A stretch of DNA of 64,000 bases from contig NCSJ02000006.1 of assembly GCA_002812745.2 (NCBI GenBank), positions 124,001 to 188,000 on the forward strand, in the 5' to 3' direction. Under the pieces are notes generated by a model. It did not search any database and was not told where the DNA came from. It saw only the letters and a program-made list of their open reading frames with translations. This document shows, piece after piece, positions 40,090 to 50,828 of the stretch. Origin of the DNA: Scytalidium lignicola (taxonomy: Eukaryota > Ascomycota > Leotiomycetes). Both the position numbers and the translations under genes were made by a program. How positions within the stretch are numbered: the first letter of the stretch is position 1; each line of letters starts with the position of its first letter.

Positions 40090-42795
40090 TTATCTGTAAA
40101 ACTCTCTCCTACCATCATCCATGTAGACGACATCTGCAGATTCCATCGGCGGAGGTCTATCAACATAAGTCACCTCGTTAGGTCTCTGACGAGAATCATC
40201 ATAGTACCTTTCCCCAGCAGGAACCGGAGCGAGATGCTCGCGGCGAGGAACTGTCTCTATTGGACGAACGCTGTACTCTCGTTGAGATTGCGTGACCATC
40301 TCCCTACGAGCTTCTGGGCGCACGCTGGCCGCGTACTCTCGTAAAGGCGGCTCTGGCCGGACACTCTGAAGCCTCGGAACATATTCTCGAGCCATTTCGT
40401 GCCTCTCTGGTGGTGGACGAAAGCTTGTGGCGGCTCTAGGTATATACTCTCGTGGAGCTCCTTCAAAGTGACTCATCTCGCGGGTTTCAGGCCTTCGGAT
40501 TTGTATGTATTCTTCCCCGGGTGGTGCTACAGGGCGAACTGAATATTCTCGTTGTCGATAAGATCGATATTCTGGTTGTGAAATGTATTCTGGCTGGGTG
40601 ATAACACGCCGTGGCGGAGGTATAGCTGGCGATGCTCTTCTGTATATAACACCATTCTCTTCGTATTCAATTGGAACTCGGCTTGACACTGATCTCATGG
40701 GAGCACGCTCATAATAGAACTCTGGGTCCCGTGGCCGTATGGGAGGAGCAACAGACTGCCGCATGACTGGAACTGGACCGGGTTCGATGTATTCACGACC
40801 GTATTCGTCGACTACAACACGTACCGGCTGGCGAGGTGGGCCCATTGGAATAGGCGATCTTCTTTCTCGAATGATAGGGGAGCGAGATCGTTCAAGGTCG
40901 GCATCTGGTCGCACACTAGCTCGTGGTGGTATTTGTGACTCTCTATAGTACCTTGGCTCATCGTGAAGTCGTCGATCGACAACTGCATGTGATGTTGCCC
41001 TTACTATACGACCTTCATCAGAAGCATAAGGCACAGCATATACCGTTGGGGATCTTGGTCGTCTGGGGTATTGTCCATCGCTAGTGCGAACATAACCCTC
41101 TTCAACCCTGTCCACGGTGTGATAATTAGGCACAGTATCATATGCATCCACCGCATGATAACTAGGTCTTGATGAAGCTGTTCGGGGGTCTTCTGGGTAG
41201 CGATCATATGCTGGTCGTCTTAGAGACTCCCTAAACTGTTGCACTGGTGGACGATCTAACTCCTCTACACGCTGGTCGTATCTGGGCTCGTCGTAATTCA
41301 ACTCAGTTGCATGCTGGCCACCTTGTCTCAGTCTCTTCTGAGGTCGGGGTAAGGGAACTACACCAAAAGGAGATGGTGAACGAGGTTCAGGCTTAATATA
41401 TGGTGAGTCGGGTTGGTCTGCATTGTCTTTGCTTGCTGCTCTTCTCCGTTTCTTCTTTCTCTCTTTCTTCTTTCCAGCGCCTTTGGCATCCCTGGGAGAG
41501 CTGTCTGTACTACTAGATACACCTGCAGGTTCACTGCGCAATGCTACAACTTGAGCAGGAGGCGCTTCATCGATAGGGATGGGATGCTGGAGAATGGGAG
41601 GGTTTCTAGCTGTAGCTAGTGGCGAGACACGCGCCGGTCGTGGAGCAACTGGAGATAGATTATGTGCGCGGATGAGAGGTGAGGGCTCTTCGCCCTCTAA
41701 TGCTTGCTTCAAGAGCTCTGTAGCAGTATTCTGTACATGGATTTGGATAGCAGTTTGAGGGTTATTAGAAGGAGCAATTGACTCATCTTGTACGGTAGAG
41801 TGGTTCTGAATAGATTTGGGTCTGTTCAGATTGGGTATTCTGGTATCACTTTCGATAGGAACTCCAGAAGCACTAAACCTCGTACCACATACTGTCTGAT
41901 TTTGTTCCATATAATCCGTTGTTCTTTGCAGATGTTGTGAACGTAAACTTTGACTCTGTGATGAAGATTGTGCTGCAAGATTATCTGTCGATAATGATAG
42001 CCCAGACGTGACTGTCTCTTGATCTGCAATCTGATGTGGAGTAGAGGAAGATTCAACAGGACGCTGGTCAGTTGATGTTACCCCTCGTGAAAAACTATCA
42101 CTTTGATCTTTCTGGCCTTCAGAAGAGGTAGAAGGACCTGGAGTGTCATGCTGACTCGAATAGAAACTATTCTCATCAAAAGAATCATTTGCAGAAGCTT
42201 GAGCACCCACAGCAGTTTCCATATCGGAAGTTGAGGATATTGGCTGCACTATTGTAAGTGCTTTTGCAAACACATCTGAAATATCGAAATCAGGAAGGGA
42301 TTCGGATGTCTGAAGCAACGCTCTTGCGGTGAGCCGCTGTTGTTCAATCTGGTCCCTCAAAGCTCTCTCCAACTTTTGTCTCTGCAACATTATTTCAGCT
42401 CTGATCAAGCCGTCAGATTTCTCAAGCAGAACAGGATCAATCTCAGATCGTGTTGGCTTTGTAGAGATAGAACGGGCATGTTCCTCCACGGCTGCGCGCT
42501 GATTGAACGGAGGTTTCGGGGTGAACGCTGTTGAATCTTGCAGCTGAGGCAACCCAGAAGTCAAACGCGTTGATACTCCTGAAGGAGCAGCCGCCGCAGA
42601 AGTGCGTAGAGCTGGAGACAGCGGCGATGATACATTGCGCGCTAAATGGTATGGTACCTTGATGCGGGGATGAGTTCCGGAGAGAACAGCATCTCGAAAT
42701 CGGACAATCCTGTCGCATTCTAAAATCTCACGAAGCTCATCTGCTGTTAGTGAAGCTCCATTTGCTGGTACAGTTGCAACAGCCCCTTGGGCCAT
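40090..42795 (-). CDS. Large disordered protein with REY-type repeats
   Basis: I do not recognise this protein. It is a single open frame of about 901 residues; I use the Met at 42795 (MAQGAVATVPANG), since the frame upstream of it has no ATG. The N-terminus (residues 10-45) is ordered-looking, with LTADELREILECDRIVRFRD. A predicted coiled coil follows near residues 125-165 (LEKSDGL..QRQKLERALRDQIEQQRL). The middle is Ser/Gln-rich. A basic cluster KKKERKKKRRR near residue 445 is a candidate nuclear signal. The C-terminal 300 residues are Arg/Tyr/Pro-rich with repeated REYSVRP, REYIPR and REYVPR units. Composition suggests a nuclear or RNA-associated scaffold, but that is inference. Confidence 0.8.
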   Translation of the reverse strand: MAQGAVATVPANGASLTADELREILECDRIVRFRDAVLSGTHPRIKVPYHLARNVSSPLSPALRTSAAAAPSGVSTRLTSGLPQLQDSTAFTPKPPFNQRAAVEEHARSISTKPTRSEIDPVLLEKSDGLIRAEIMLQRQKLERALRDQIEQQRLTARALLQTSESLPDFDISDVFAKALTIVQPISSTSDMETAVGAQASANDSFDENSFYSSQHDTPGPSTSSEGQKDQSDSFSRGVTSTDQRPVESSSTPHQIADQETVTSGLSLSTDNLAAQSSSQSQSLRSQHLQRTTDYMEQNQTVCGTRFSASGVPIESDTRIPNLNRPKSIQNHSTVQDESIAPSNNPQTAIQIHVQNTATELLKQALEGEEPSPLIRAHNLSPVAPRPARVSPLATARNPPILQHPIPIDEAPPAQVVALRSEPAGVSSSTDSSPRDAKGAGKKKERKKKRRRAASKDNADQPDSPYIKPEPRSPSPFGVVPLPRPQKRLRQGGQHATELNYDEPRYDQRVEELDRPPVQQFRESLRRPAYDRYPEDPRTASSRPSYHAVDAYDTVPNYHTVDRVEEGYVRTSDGQYPRRPRSPTVYAVPYASDEGRIVRATSHAVVDRRLHDEPRYYRESQIPPRASVRPDADLERSRSPIIRERRSPIPMGPPRQPVRVVVDEYGREYIEPGPVPVMRQSVAPPIRPRDPEFYYERAPMRSVSSRVPIEYEENGVIYRRASPAIPPPRRVITQPEYISQPEYRSYRQREYSVRPVAPPGEEYIQIRRPETREMSHFEGAPREYIPRAATSFRPPPERHEMAREYVPRLQSVRPEPPLREYAASVRPEARREMVTQSQREYSVRPIETVPRREHLAPVPAGERYYDDSRQRPNEVTYVDRPPPMESADVVYMDDGRREFYR

Positions 42796-43133
42796 CACGC
42801 GACAACCAAACAAATTACAAAGCAATAATGATATTTAGCGTAAAGTTGTATACAAGAATGGGGAATAATAATATTACAGTAATGTGTCGAATGCGTCCCC
42901 TACAACCATAAAAATATGGATGGTATTGTCGCGTCGGTGAGGAGTCAGAAGTTATTTATTCGGATGGCTGAACATAGACCCGACGCTAATATATGATCGG
43001 TAAAATTCCCTCTTTCGTCATCTTTAAGTACTTCCTCACATATTATTAAGGATTGCAAAGGCATATTCAGATATTTTGAAATTTAAAGACTAAAATTATA
43101 TTGCATTTAGAAAAAGCTAGTGTCTGTAAAAAT
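42796..43133. other. Divergent promoter region
   Basis: About 340 bp between two divergently transcribed genes. AT-rich; no specific site recognised. Confidence 0.5.
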
Positions 43134-43995
43134 ATGGCGGATAAGAAAGAGAGGGCCGTGTTTTTCTTCGACATTGACAATTGTGTATGTTGACTCATCA
43201 CACAGTATACGAAGCGTCACTAACGATGAGTTTGAATAGCTATATCCAAAGAGTCAGTAACGAACTTCTTGCAAGAGTATTCTAAGACCAACTTATAGAG
43301 TATAGGTAAAAGAGTGCATGACCATATGTCAGAACTAATAGACCAATATTTCATGAAGCATTTAGCATTAACTAGAGAGGATGCGTATAAGCTTCACCAA
43401 GACTATTATAAGACCTATGGTCTGGCGATCGAAGGCCTAGTACGGCATCATAAGATCGACCCCCTGGAATATAATAAGCAAGTAGATGATGCTCTACCAC
43501 TAGAATCAATTATAACTCCGGATCTTCCTTTACGGAAGCTTTTGGAAGATATCGACAAAACTAAAGTCAAGCTATGGCTATTTACGAACGCGTACGTCAA
43601 TCATGGTAAACGAGTTGTACGGTTACTAGGCGTGGATGACCTGTTCGAGGGTATGACCTACTGCGACTATGGGGCTTCTACACTGGTTTGCAAGCCTCAC
43701 GAGGCGATGTTCGCAAAAGCCATGGCCGAAGCAGGGGTGAAAGATATTAACTCATGCTACTTTGTTGGTGAGATACTTCTCAGATGATTTGTAAATGATT
43801 CCACTAAATTTAATAGACGACTCTGCATCTAATTGCCGAAAGGCTGAGGAACTTGGATGGACTACTGCTCATTTGGTGGAAGAGGGAGATCCTTTGCCAT
43901 CGCAAAAGGCCTGCAAATACCAGATCCGCCACCTCGAAGAATTAAGGACCATTTTCCCGAAGTTATTTAAGACAACGCAGATTAATGGTGTCTAG
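43134..43995 (+). CDS. SDT1: HAD-family pyrimidine 5'-nucleotidase (Sdt1-like)
   Basis: Soluble HAD phosphatase; the yeast relatives Sdt1 and Phm8 dephosphorylate pyrimidine and other nucleotides. Exons are 43134-43184, 43240-43252, 43306-43767 and 43817-43995, giving 234 residues. The second exon is only 13 nt and supplies LYPK plus one base of the next codon. Motif I is FFFDIDNCLYP with Asp13 as nucleophile and Asp15. Later blocks are LWLFTNAYVNHGKRVVRLLG (motif II), VCKPHEAMFAKAM (motif III Lys) and CYFVDDSASN (motif IV acids, created by the last splice). Introns have good branch sites (CACTAACG, TTCTAAG). Complete and apparently functional. Confidence 0.93.
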
Positions 43996-44348
43996 AGATG
44001 CTTGGAGGCTAGCATTTTGCAACGATAATGGATATATCATTGCATGAGGCTAGGGGAATACTGAGTTTAGAGGATCATCATTGTTATCACAAATAGATGT
44101 TATAGACCAGGGCATAGCGGCATCTAGATATAACAAAATAGTTTGCCCTCTAAGGAGATGGGTTAGAACATAACTTAGGTAATAGTTTTGAATTTCNAAA
44201 AGTCCCTCATTTCGTAGTGGGAACTTTTGAACAATCTAAATGCTCTTCCAAAATAAACGTACAATGATATGCCCATAAACGCCGGACTAGTCCCTGTTTG
44301 CCATCCAATCTCCAGTTTTATCTAAATTGTGACCTGTTTGAACCATTA
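43996..44348. other. Convergent intergenic spacer
   Basis: About 350 bp between the 3' ends of SDT1 and MED21; one ambiguous base next to an A-run at about 44197. Nothing else recognised. Confidence 0.5.
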
Positions 44349-44879
44349 TTATGGTCTTTTAATACTTTTTATCACACTTTCCAACTTCGCTAGTAGAATC
44401 TCTTTCTCCTTCACGGCCTCTTTCCGCTGCATTTCCGTAGCTTTAAGTTCTTCTTCCAGCTGTCGAATCGTCTCCTTCTGATCCTTCTCACTGTTTTCCA
44501 AACCAGGAAGTGAAGAGATTAGATACTCGATTTGCTGTTCTTTGACAATAAGGTCTTGTGCTAGTTCTCGTTGACCGGCTTTGAAGACGTCCGCCGGGTG
44601 AGGATCGACTGCATTATAGTTAGTCAAGATGTATTGGAGGATGCCAAATATGACAAGTATACCTTCATGTTCTCGATTCTCGTCTTTCTTATCTTGTCTC
44701 ACCACATCATTAGGTCCTAAGACTTGAAGATCGTGATGTTTGTGAATGTAATGAAGCGATGCGACAAATTGTTGTGCTAACTTTATCGGTTGAACAATTA
44801 ACTTATGTTTGACGCATGGGATTTGTGTAGTACTCACCTGGTCAACAGCATCCTGAAGTTGCGTTAATCGGTCAGCCAT
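44349..44879 (-). CDS. MED21: Mediator complex subunit 21 (Srb7)
   Basis: Middle-module Mediator subunit that forms a four-helix hinge with Med7 and supports RNA polymerase II recruitment. Exons on the minus strand are 44879-44838, 44780-44663 and 44608-44349, 139 residues. The start [14 protein letters not shown] and the block [17 protein letters not shown] are typical of Med21, and the C-terminal half is a long coiled coil ([19 protein letters not shown]). Both introns (57 and 54 nt) are multiples of three without stops, so the whole region also reads as one 176-codon frame. Donors, branch sites and family length favour splicing. It is divergent from RRG7. Confidence 0.93.
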   Translation of the reverse strand: MADRLTQLQDAVDQVSTTQIPCVKHKLIVQPIKLAQQFVASLHYIHKHHDLQVLGPNDVVRQDKKDENREHEGILVIFGILQYILTNYNAVDPHPADVFKAGQRELAQDLIVKEQQIEYLISSLPGLENSEKDQKETIRQLEEELKATEMQRKEAVKEKEILLAKLESVIKSIKRP

Positions 44880-45206
44880 GCTGGATAATGTACCCAGGAT
44901 GATCGCAAGGCTGAGAACTTGTCAATAGGAAGCTCGGGGAAGTAGTGTGGTTTCGGCCAATCAGAATTTGCCGAGAAACTTTGATTGTAGCCTTTCGATG
45001 CCAGTTCCCTTGCTCATCTCCTTCCCACTTTAGGAAAACAGAGCAGCTGAGAGCATTTGTTAGCTTTCTTCCCTTGTTTGCCCGCAATCGTTCCAGAATC
45101 AGGATGGAAGCTTGTATGTAACTACATCGAATGGATTCTTTGCTTTGAGAATCCTGAAAAAGGGGGCTTGTCACATGACCCGGACAAAAAAACTACCAGC
45201 TTCATC
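44880..45206. other. Shared promoter of MED21 and RRG7
   Basis: About 330 bp between divergent start codons. An open frame continues upstream of the RRG7 ATG but has no earlier ATG in frame. No specific site assigned. Confidence 0.5.
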
Positions 45207-45899
45207 ATGGCCATCGGAATTGTGAAACGTAGATGCTATTGTTGGCCATTGCTGCCGTGGAGAAGGAAATTACAGAGGTCATATTCTACAAACAGCTCTG
45301 GAGATAAGATAGATTATCTTCAACCACAAACCTCTAACCACAATGATCTCCCTAGCTTTCTAGAGTACGCCTCCCGAAACTCCCTTGACTTGAAGAGCAC
45401 AACCTATGTAGGGACCCACTATGAATACACTGTCCAAGCAGCCCTCAGGCTCAAGGGAATGTCCCTCGCCCGAAGAGGCGGGAAATCTGACAATGGGATT
45501 GATCTTCTTGGAACCTGGAGCGTCTCTAGTTTCCCCGACCCATTGAAAGTTCTGGTGCAGTGCAAAGCGTACGCGCGAAAGATTGATCCCGCAACAGCAC
45601 GGGAACTAGAGGGAACATTTGCAGGTGCTCCTCAGGGCTGGAGAGGAAGCCGTGTACTTGCTTTACTTGTAGCGCCGAAGCAAGCTACAAAAGGAGTTAG
45701 AGATGCGATAGGGAGGAGTAGGTGGCCTATGGGATATGTGCTGTGTGAACGAGATGGGAGTATCAAGCAGATGTTGTGGAATCGGAGAGCTGAAGAGGAG
45801 GGATTAGGAGGATTAGGAGTTGACTTGATGTATACTGGTGGCGATCATACTCAGAAAAAGGTAGTTCTTACTTGGAAGGGGAAGGTTATCAGTGAATGA
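45207..45899 (+). CDS. RRG7: Required-for-respiratory-growth protein Rrg7-like
   Basis: Mitochondrial protein family needed for respiratory growth in yeast, with a restriction-endonuclease-like fold; biochemical role not settled. Single exon of 230 residues from the ATG at 45207. The N-terminus is basic and free of acids over the first 25 or so residues (VKRRCYCWPLLPWRRKLQRS), consistent with a targeting peptide. The core shows THYEYTVQAALRLKGMSLAR, then DNGIDLLG and VLVQCKAYARKI, a PD-(D/E)xK-like arrangement with Asp and QxK. Complete. Confidence 0.88.
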   Translation: MAIGIVKRRCYCWPLLPWRRKLQRSYSTNSSGDKIDYLQPQTSNHNDLPSFLEYASRNSLDLKSTTYVGTHYEYTVQAALRLKGMSLARRGGKSDNGIDLLGTWSVSSFPDPLKVLVQCKAYARKIDPATARELEGTFAGAPQGWRGSRVLALLVAPKQATKGVRDAIGRSRWPMGYVLCERDGSIKQMLWNRRAEEEGLGGLGVDLMYTGGDHTQKKVVLTWKGKVISE

Positions 45900-46183
45900 G
45901 ATTTGCAATCAGCTTGAATGTAGACTCAGGCAAAGTTTGCAGCATCATTGTTCAGGACCTATGCAATCACAAGTCTGTTTGCTATGGATATACCAGGACT
46001 CATTGTAAGTAAACGTCTCTCCATCTACAGAACTATATCTATTCAGTTCATGCACTATGTGCTCAGATTTGTGATAATTTCTTTCTAAGCTTTTGAGAGT
46101 TGCAGATTTAGTGCGTCATTTTCTTATTTTGAGGTGGCACTGCGTTTTGCTTAGAAACTTTGTGGTAATACAAAATCTTCAGC

Positions 46184-46444
46184 ATGTGTTATCAACTCGT
46201 TCACGTCTTCGATTGCGGTCACTTAACTGATTTCGGCAAGATTATGTGTAAAACGCCAGCAGAGAATTGCAAAGATGTGTTCTTAAGGCAGGAAATGAGA
46301 AATATTCGAGAAATGTGTGAGGTATGTTGTTGGAGTCCACGATACATTTTGCTGATACTGATTTTTTCCCAGTCGTGTCGTAGAGTACGGGTAGCTTCCC
46401 AAACTCAGGCAACCGAAGCTGATGATGAAGGATATTGTGAATAA
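46184..46444 (+). CDS. Small Cys-containing hypothetical protein
   Basis: Proposed exons 46184-46321 and 46373-46444 give 69 residues starting MCYQLVHVFDCGHL. The 51-bp intron has a GTATGT donor, a GCTGATACTGAT branch region and a TTTTTTCCCAG acceptor; it is in frame and stop-free. Splicing brings together the two halves of MCESCR, making a CxxC pair. Small proteins beginning MCYQ or similar with spaced Cys/His are frequent in Pezizomycotina genomes, of unknown role; a metal-binding fold is only a guess. Confidence 0.6.
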   Translation: MCYQLVHVFDCGHLTDFGKIMCKTPAENCKDVFLRQEMRNIREMCEVCCWSPRYILLILIFSQSCRRVRVASQTQATEADDEGYCE

Positions 46445-46947
46445 TGACAAGAGGCAAGAGACTAGACGAATTCAATTTCTGAGATTTTAATATTGGGATT
46501 ATTATCAAAGTCACGAACCTGCCTAATACGACAACTTTGTAAGTTTACAGGGGGGAAGAAGTCCTTTGCATTTAAGAGGACAGATGAGCAAGCAAAGAGA
46601 CATAACGGCGGCCCCCTTTAGCTTGCCCCTTTGGTTTCCAAGCTCCCGATGATTCGCAACTAAGAGCTACATAACAAGAATCAAAAGTTGTAAACTAAGT
46701 GATTGATTATGCATGCGACATACATCTCATGAACAATAGTACTGAATGTGGCCGAAAACCGCGTCAAACCTCATGTATGTAGAACACCTGTGTGAGTGCC
46801 TTTGCATCTTCTAGGAATACATTATCAACACAAAAAACACCAATGACCAGAGAACTTGTAATTACAGTTATGTCAAACCGCAATTCGATAAACCAGATTG
46901 CCTTATTCAACCCCGATACGCCTAATTAATACCAGCTCTTACATACT
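46445..46947. other. Convergent intergenic spacer
   Basis: About 500 bp between the small Cys protein and RSC8 3' ends. No gene seen. Confidence 0.5.
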
Positions 46948-49245
46948 TCAAATATCGAAGCTTTTTATTTGGCCCTCAGCGCTTAATGGCTGAACACTTC
47001 CAGTTGCTGCTGGTGTCGCTCCCTGAAACGACATCTTTTCGGTAGTAGCCATAACATCCTGAGCAATTTTTGCGCCCTGTTCACCACCAGTGACAGCCGC
47101 CATCCTTAAGCCTTCCTGCACGTCCTTAACACGCTTCTTGAAGGTTAGGCGATCTAGGAAAAGCTGTTGGCGTCCTCTCTCGAGTTCCCGACGTTCTGCC
47201 TGTAAAATCTCTTCCATCTCGTTAAATTGTTGAAGTTTGAGTTCTAACTTTTCTAGTGTGATGTTTGCCGCAGCAGAGACAAGCCGGGTCATTTCTCGTT
47301 CCTCATGTGAGGCGAGCCCACTGGCTCTAGCAGCTACAGCAGCGAGCGGGATAGTAGCAAGGCTCGAGACACTTTGGGTAGTGGTAGTAGTAGTGGTTAT
47401 CGTAGTCGTGTCATGTCTCACATCAATCTCCATTGAATCACCTTCCTTCTCCTTGCCCTTGACATCCTCCGAAGTATTAGGTTTCTCGAGCTGATTACGT
47501 AAGCTCTGCTTCAACTGATCCACGCTCCTACCAGCAGCAGCAGCTGTAGCACTTGGATCTGCAAGACTTGCCAGATATCCAATGACAGACATGACCGGAT
47601 TCTCAGCCTGACTAAAGGGTAAAAGGCCTTCTTGAGGACCAAGCATGCTGATCCCAGTTGAGCGATTGGCAGGTGTAGGTTCAGCATCAAGGTACTTGTC
47701 TTCAATCTCAAGCTGTAGAAATCTCATGACGCACTCCTCTTTGGTCCTCGTACCAACATGGTCGGCTACTTCGGCCCAATCTTCATCATACATCTCTATA
47801 CCTTCAAGCAATCGCAATACTTCGCTATCGCTCCATGGAGCATCGCGATCTGGAACGGCAGTATATGTAGGGTTCTCCATCTTGACGTATGATGATTGGT
47901 GTTGATTTGCAGGCAATCGGCAGTCGGCAAAACAGTTGGGACAGATATCATACTTAACTTTATTTGCTGGCGTAGTTCCTTGATCTGCTTGTGGGTTGTG
48001 GTAATATATTCTAGTGCAGTCAATGCCGCATGAGAAACAATGTACCTTTGACACTGGTGGTTTAACCAGATCCTCAATGGCCTTGGGTGTTCCATCAGTA
48101 GTACCATTCGTAGTCGGAAGCTCGCCGTTAGCCTGTTTTCCGGGTGATTTGGCACTAATCTTTGTCTCCTTTGCATTTGCTTCGTAAATATTTCGTCCGA
48201 TTTCTAGATTCAAGTCCGATTTTGGAACTGGTGTTGCCGCAGCTTTGGCATCTGTATCGGAGCTCTTCTTCCCTTCAGTGACAATTGGGTCTGCAGCAGG
48301 TTGCCAAGGCTGAAGACCACGTGGAGTATCGCATATCACTTTGAAATGTCCAGTGAAAGGTGGACCCACGTTTGACGGCCTTTGATCCGCATCGACCTAT
48401 CCAGTGGTTAGTCGGGAAGCTTCTATAAAATGGAACCAGTCAATCAATACCTGATAGTTAATGAGGCCCCACTGCTCTAGAAATGCGTGAACCCGCATAA
48501 TAGCACAGACATCTCCAGCCAGGTTTCTCCGACAGGCTGTTACTGTGAGATACTCTATCGGATTGAGACGGTATGTGTTGATCATGAAGTCTCTATAATC
48601 TTTGTAGACGGCAGGCGTCTTGCTTCGATTTCGATTATTGAAAAATTCCGGGAGTGCCTTCTTCTCGATCCGGTTGATAGTATGCATATCGAACCAGGTG
48701 CTGTAACTTGGTAAGATAATAGAGTGTGTTTGTGCAATGAGATGCTCCCGCGCAGAAGATTCGATCGAGGCCTTAGTCTTCTCTAAATCTTCCTCTGCGG
48801 CAGCACCTTCAGCGTTGGCGGCCTCCCCTTCTTTATTAGCAGCCTGACCTTCTTTCGTATCTTCTTGACCATCGGCCATCTCTTCATCTTTAGTCACATC
48901 ACCTTCAGGGCGAGGCGCATCGGGGCCATCAAGTGGATTGTCAGATATTTCCGCTCCTTTTGTATCACTCGTAATAGCTGTATCTGCGCCCACTCCAGTC
49001 ATTGCAACATCAGCTGGCAATAGTTAGCTCTCGTAACTTTCCAAAAGAGGAGCTGATAAAATACGCCTGCGCATACGTTCTGTACTTTGAGTTTCCCCTG
49101 CACCACCACCCCCTCCTCCATGTCCTGAAGGCGATCCTGAAGCGGAAGCATTTTCTTCTGGTAATGGAGGTTGCGCGAGAATATCATTGCTACCAGGGGT
49201 TCCACCAGCACCCGGTGAGCCAAATGTCGTTGAATCGCCGTCCAT
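46948..49245 (-). CDS. RSC8: Rsc8/Swi3-type chromatin remodelling subunit
   Basis: Core scaffold subunit of RSC/SWI-SNF nucleosome remodellers, nuclear. Exons on the minus strand are 49245-49077, 49013-48451 and 48396-46948, about 726 residues. Domain order: Gly/acid-rich N-terminus; SWIRM domain near residues 148-240 ([20 protein letters not shown]); a ZZ-like zinc finger near 364-395 ([10 protein letters not shown]...[11 protein letters not shown]); SANT domain near 432-480 ([20 protein letters not shown]); C-terminal coiled coil near 625-675 for dimerisation. Intron 1 was chosen for the GTATGC donor and GCTAACTATTGCCAG end, which restores frame. A Swi3 or Rsc8 name is a matter of orthology that motifs alone do not settle. 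Confidence 0.95.
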
Positions 49246-49658
49246 TATAGATGCGATCTTGTGCTTGAATAAGACAAGTTGTCGCAAAGGAGGGCTGCAG
49301 TCAATTCTCTCCTTGATTGGTGCAGAAGCTAAGTAGTGGGTGGCCCGTAATTCTTGCGCATGCGCAATAATCGTATCCAAGATCCGTCCGTGATTATCTA
49401 TCGACGAGTATCCTGTTGGCGAAGCTGGAAGCTAGGAACTTGACGCGTTTGATGACGAACAGAAGAATTGTCGCGATTATTGACCAGGCGAAGAAAGCGC
49501 GAAGGATTGGCAATTGACGATACACGTGATTTGGCTGTATCAATGCCTCAGGAATAGAGACATTCACGGCTTGCCTCGGGTATCGGACTTGGAAGGGAAC
49601 CTCTACTAAGGCTTGCTCTAATTTGCGACATCTTCCTGCAAACACATCAAGAATCAAG
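49246..49658. other. Shared promoter of RSC8 and ETF-alpha
   Basis: About 410 bp between divergent starts. A minus-strand frame at 49394-49657 has a hydrophobic helix but no family resemblance and lies partly in the ETF-alpha leader; I did not call it. Confidence 0.5.
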
Positions 49659-50772
49659 ATGTATTCGAAGCTGGGCCAATCGATCTTACGCCAAAAACGG
49701 AGTGCACTATTCTACCGAACCGCTCCTGTTACATCTCTCTCTGCTGTAGCTAGATTACTCTCGTCGCTTGCGGTTTTCGAACAACGGGATGGGGTTTTGA
49801 ACCCAAGCTCACTTGCCTCGGTCACGGCAGCGCAAAAGTTTGGAGGCCCAATTACTGCATTTGTTGCTGGAAGCAATATTAAAATAGTTGCAGAGAAGGC
49901 AGCGAAAGTTAAAGGCGTCGATAAGATCATTGCTGTAGAGAATGCTGCTTATGATAAGGTAAGCAATCCGACCTCATTGTGAAAGGCTGTTTCCTTTCCA
50001 ACGATACTGATTGATTCATCTACAGGGCTTGCCCGAGAACTATGCACCATTACTAGTAGAAAATATCAAAAAAGGCGGGTTCACACATGTCGTTGCTGCT
50101 CATACAAGCTTCGGCAAAGGCGTGCTTCCCCGAGTAGCAGCACTTCTCGACGTCCAACAGGTTTCCGATATCACTGGCATTGAAAATGAAAACACCTTCG
50201 TACGACCTATATACGCTGGCAATGCAATTGCCACTGTAGAGTCAACAGATCCCATCAAGATAGTTACGATTAGAGGTACAGCTTTCGCTGCTGCAGAAAC
50301 AGAAGGAGGCTCAGCTACCATTGAGGATGGTGTAGATTCTAATGTAGAATCACCAACTGAGTACGTGACAGAAAATCTCGCGAAATCCGACCGACCAGAT
50401 CTGGGTTCCGCTTCGAGAGTTGTCTCGGGTGGAAGAGGCTTGAAATCGAAGGAGGACTTCGATAGAATCATGCTACCACTGGCTGATGCGTTAGGGGCGG
50501 CTGTCGGTGCTTCAAGAGCCGCTGTTGATAGTGGATATGCGGACAATAGCTTGCAGGTTGGTCAAACTGGAAAGGTTGTCGCACCAGAACTGTATCTTGC
50601 CGCTGGGATCTCTGGAGCTATTCAACATTTAGCGGGAATGAAAGACAGCAAAGTCATTGCTGCTATCAATAAGGACCCAGATGCACCAATATTCCAGGTT
50701 GCTGATGCGGGACTTGTTGGTGATTTATTTGAGAAAGTGCCAGAGCTTACTGAAAAGCTAAAACAACAATAA
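49659..50772 (+). CDS. ETFA: Electron transfer flavoprotein alpha subunit
   Basis: Mitochondrial matrix flavoprotein (yeast Aim45) that takes electrons from acyl-CoA and related dehydrogenases and passes them to ETF-ubiquinone oxidoreductase. Exons are 49659-49958 and 50026-50772, 348 residues. The N-terminus is basic and hydroxylated (MYSKLGQSILRQKRSALFYR), a good matrix presequence. The N-domain carries GGPITAFVAGSNI. The FAD-binding C-domain shows VVSGGRGLKSKEDF, VGQTGKVVAPELYLAAGISG, AIQHLAGM and APIFQVADAGLVGDLFEKVP. Complete. Its 3' end faces that of adrenodoxin reductase 56 bp away. Confidence 0.97.
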
Positions 50773-50828
50773 TGTACAAAGTCTACAAATGATACAAAAT
50801 GATACCATCGCTGGATTCCTTGGGTTAT

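Noticed and set aside
49394..49657. Minus-strand 87-codon frame with a hydrophobic helix
   Set aside because: Lies in the RSC8/ETF-alpha shared promoter and overlaps the ETF-alpha start; no family resemblance.
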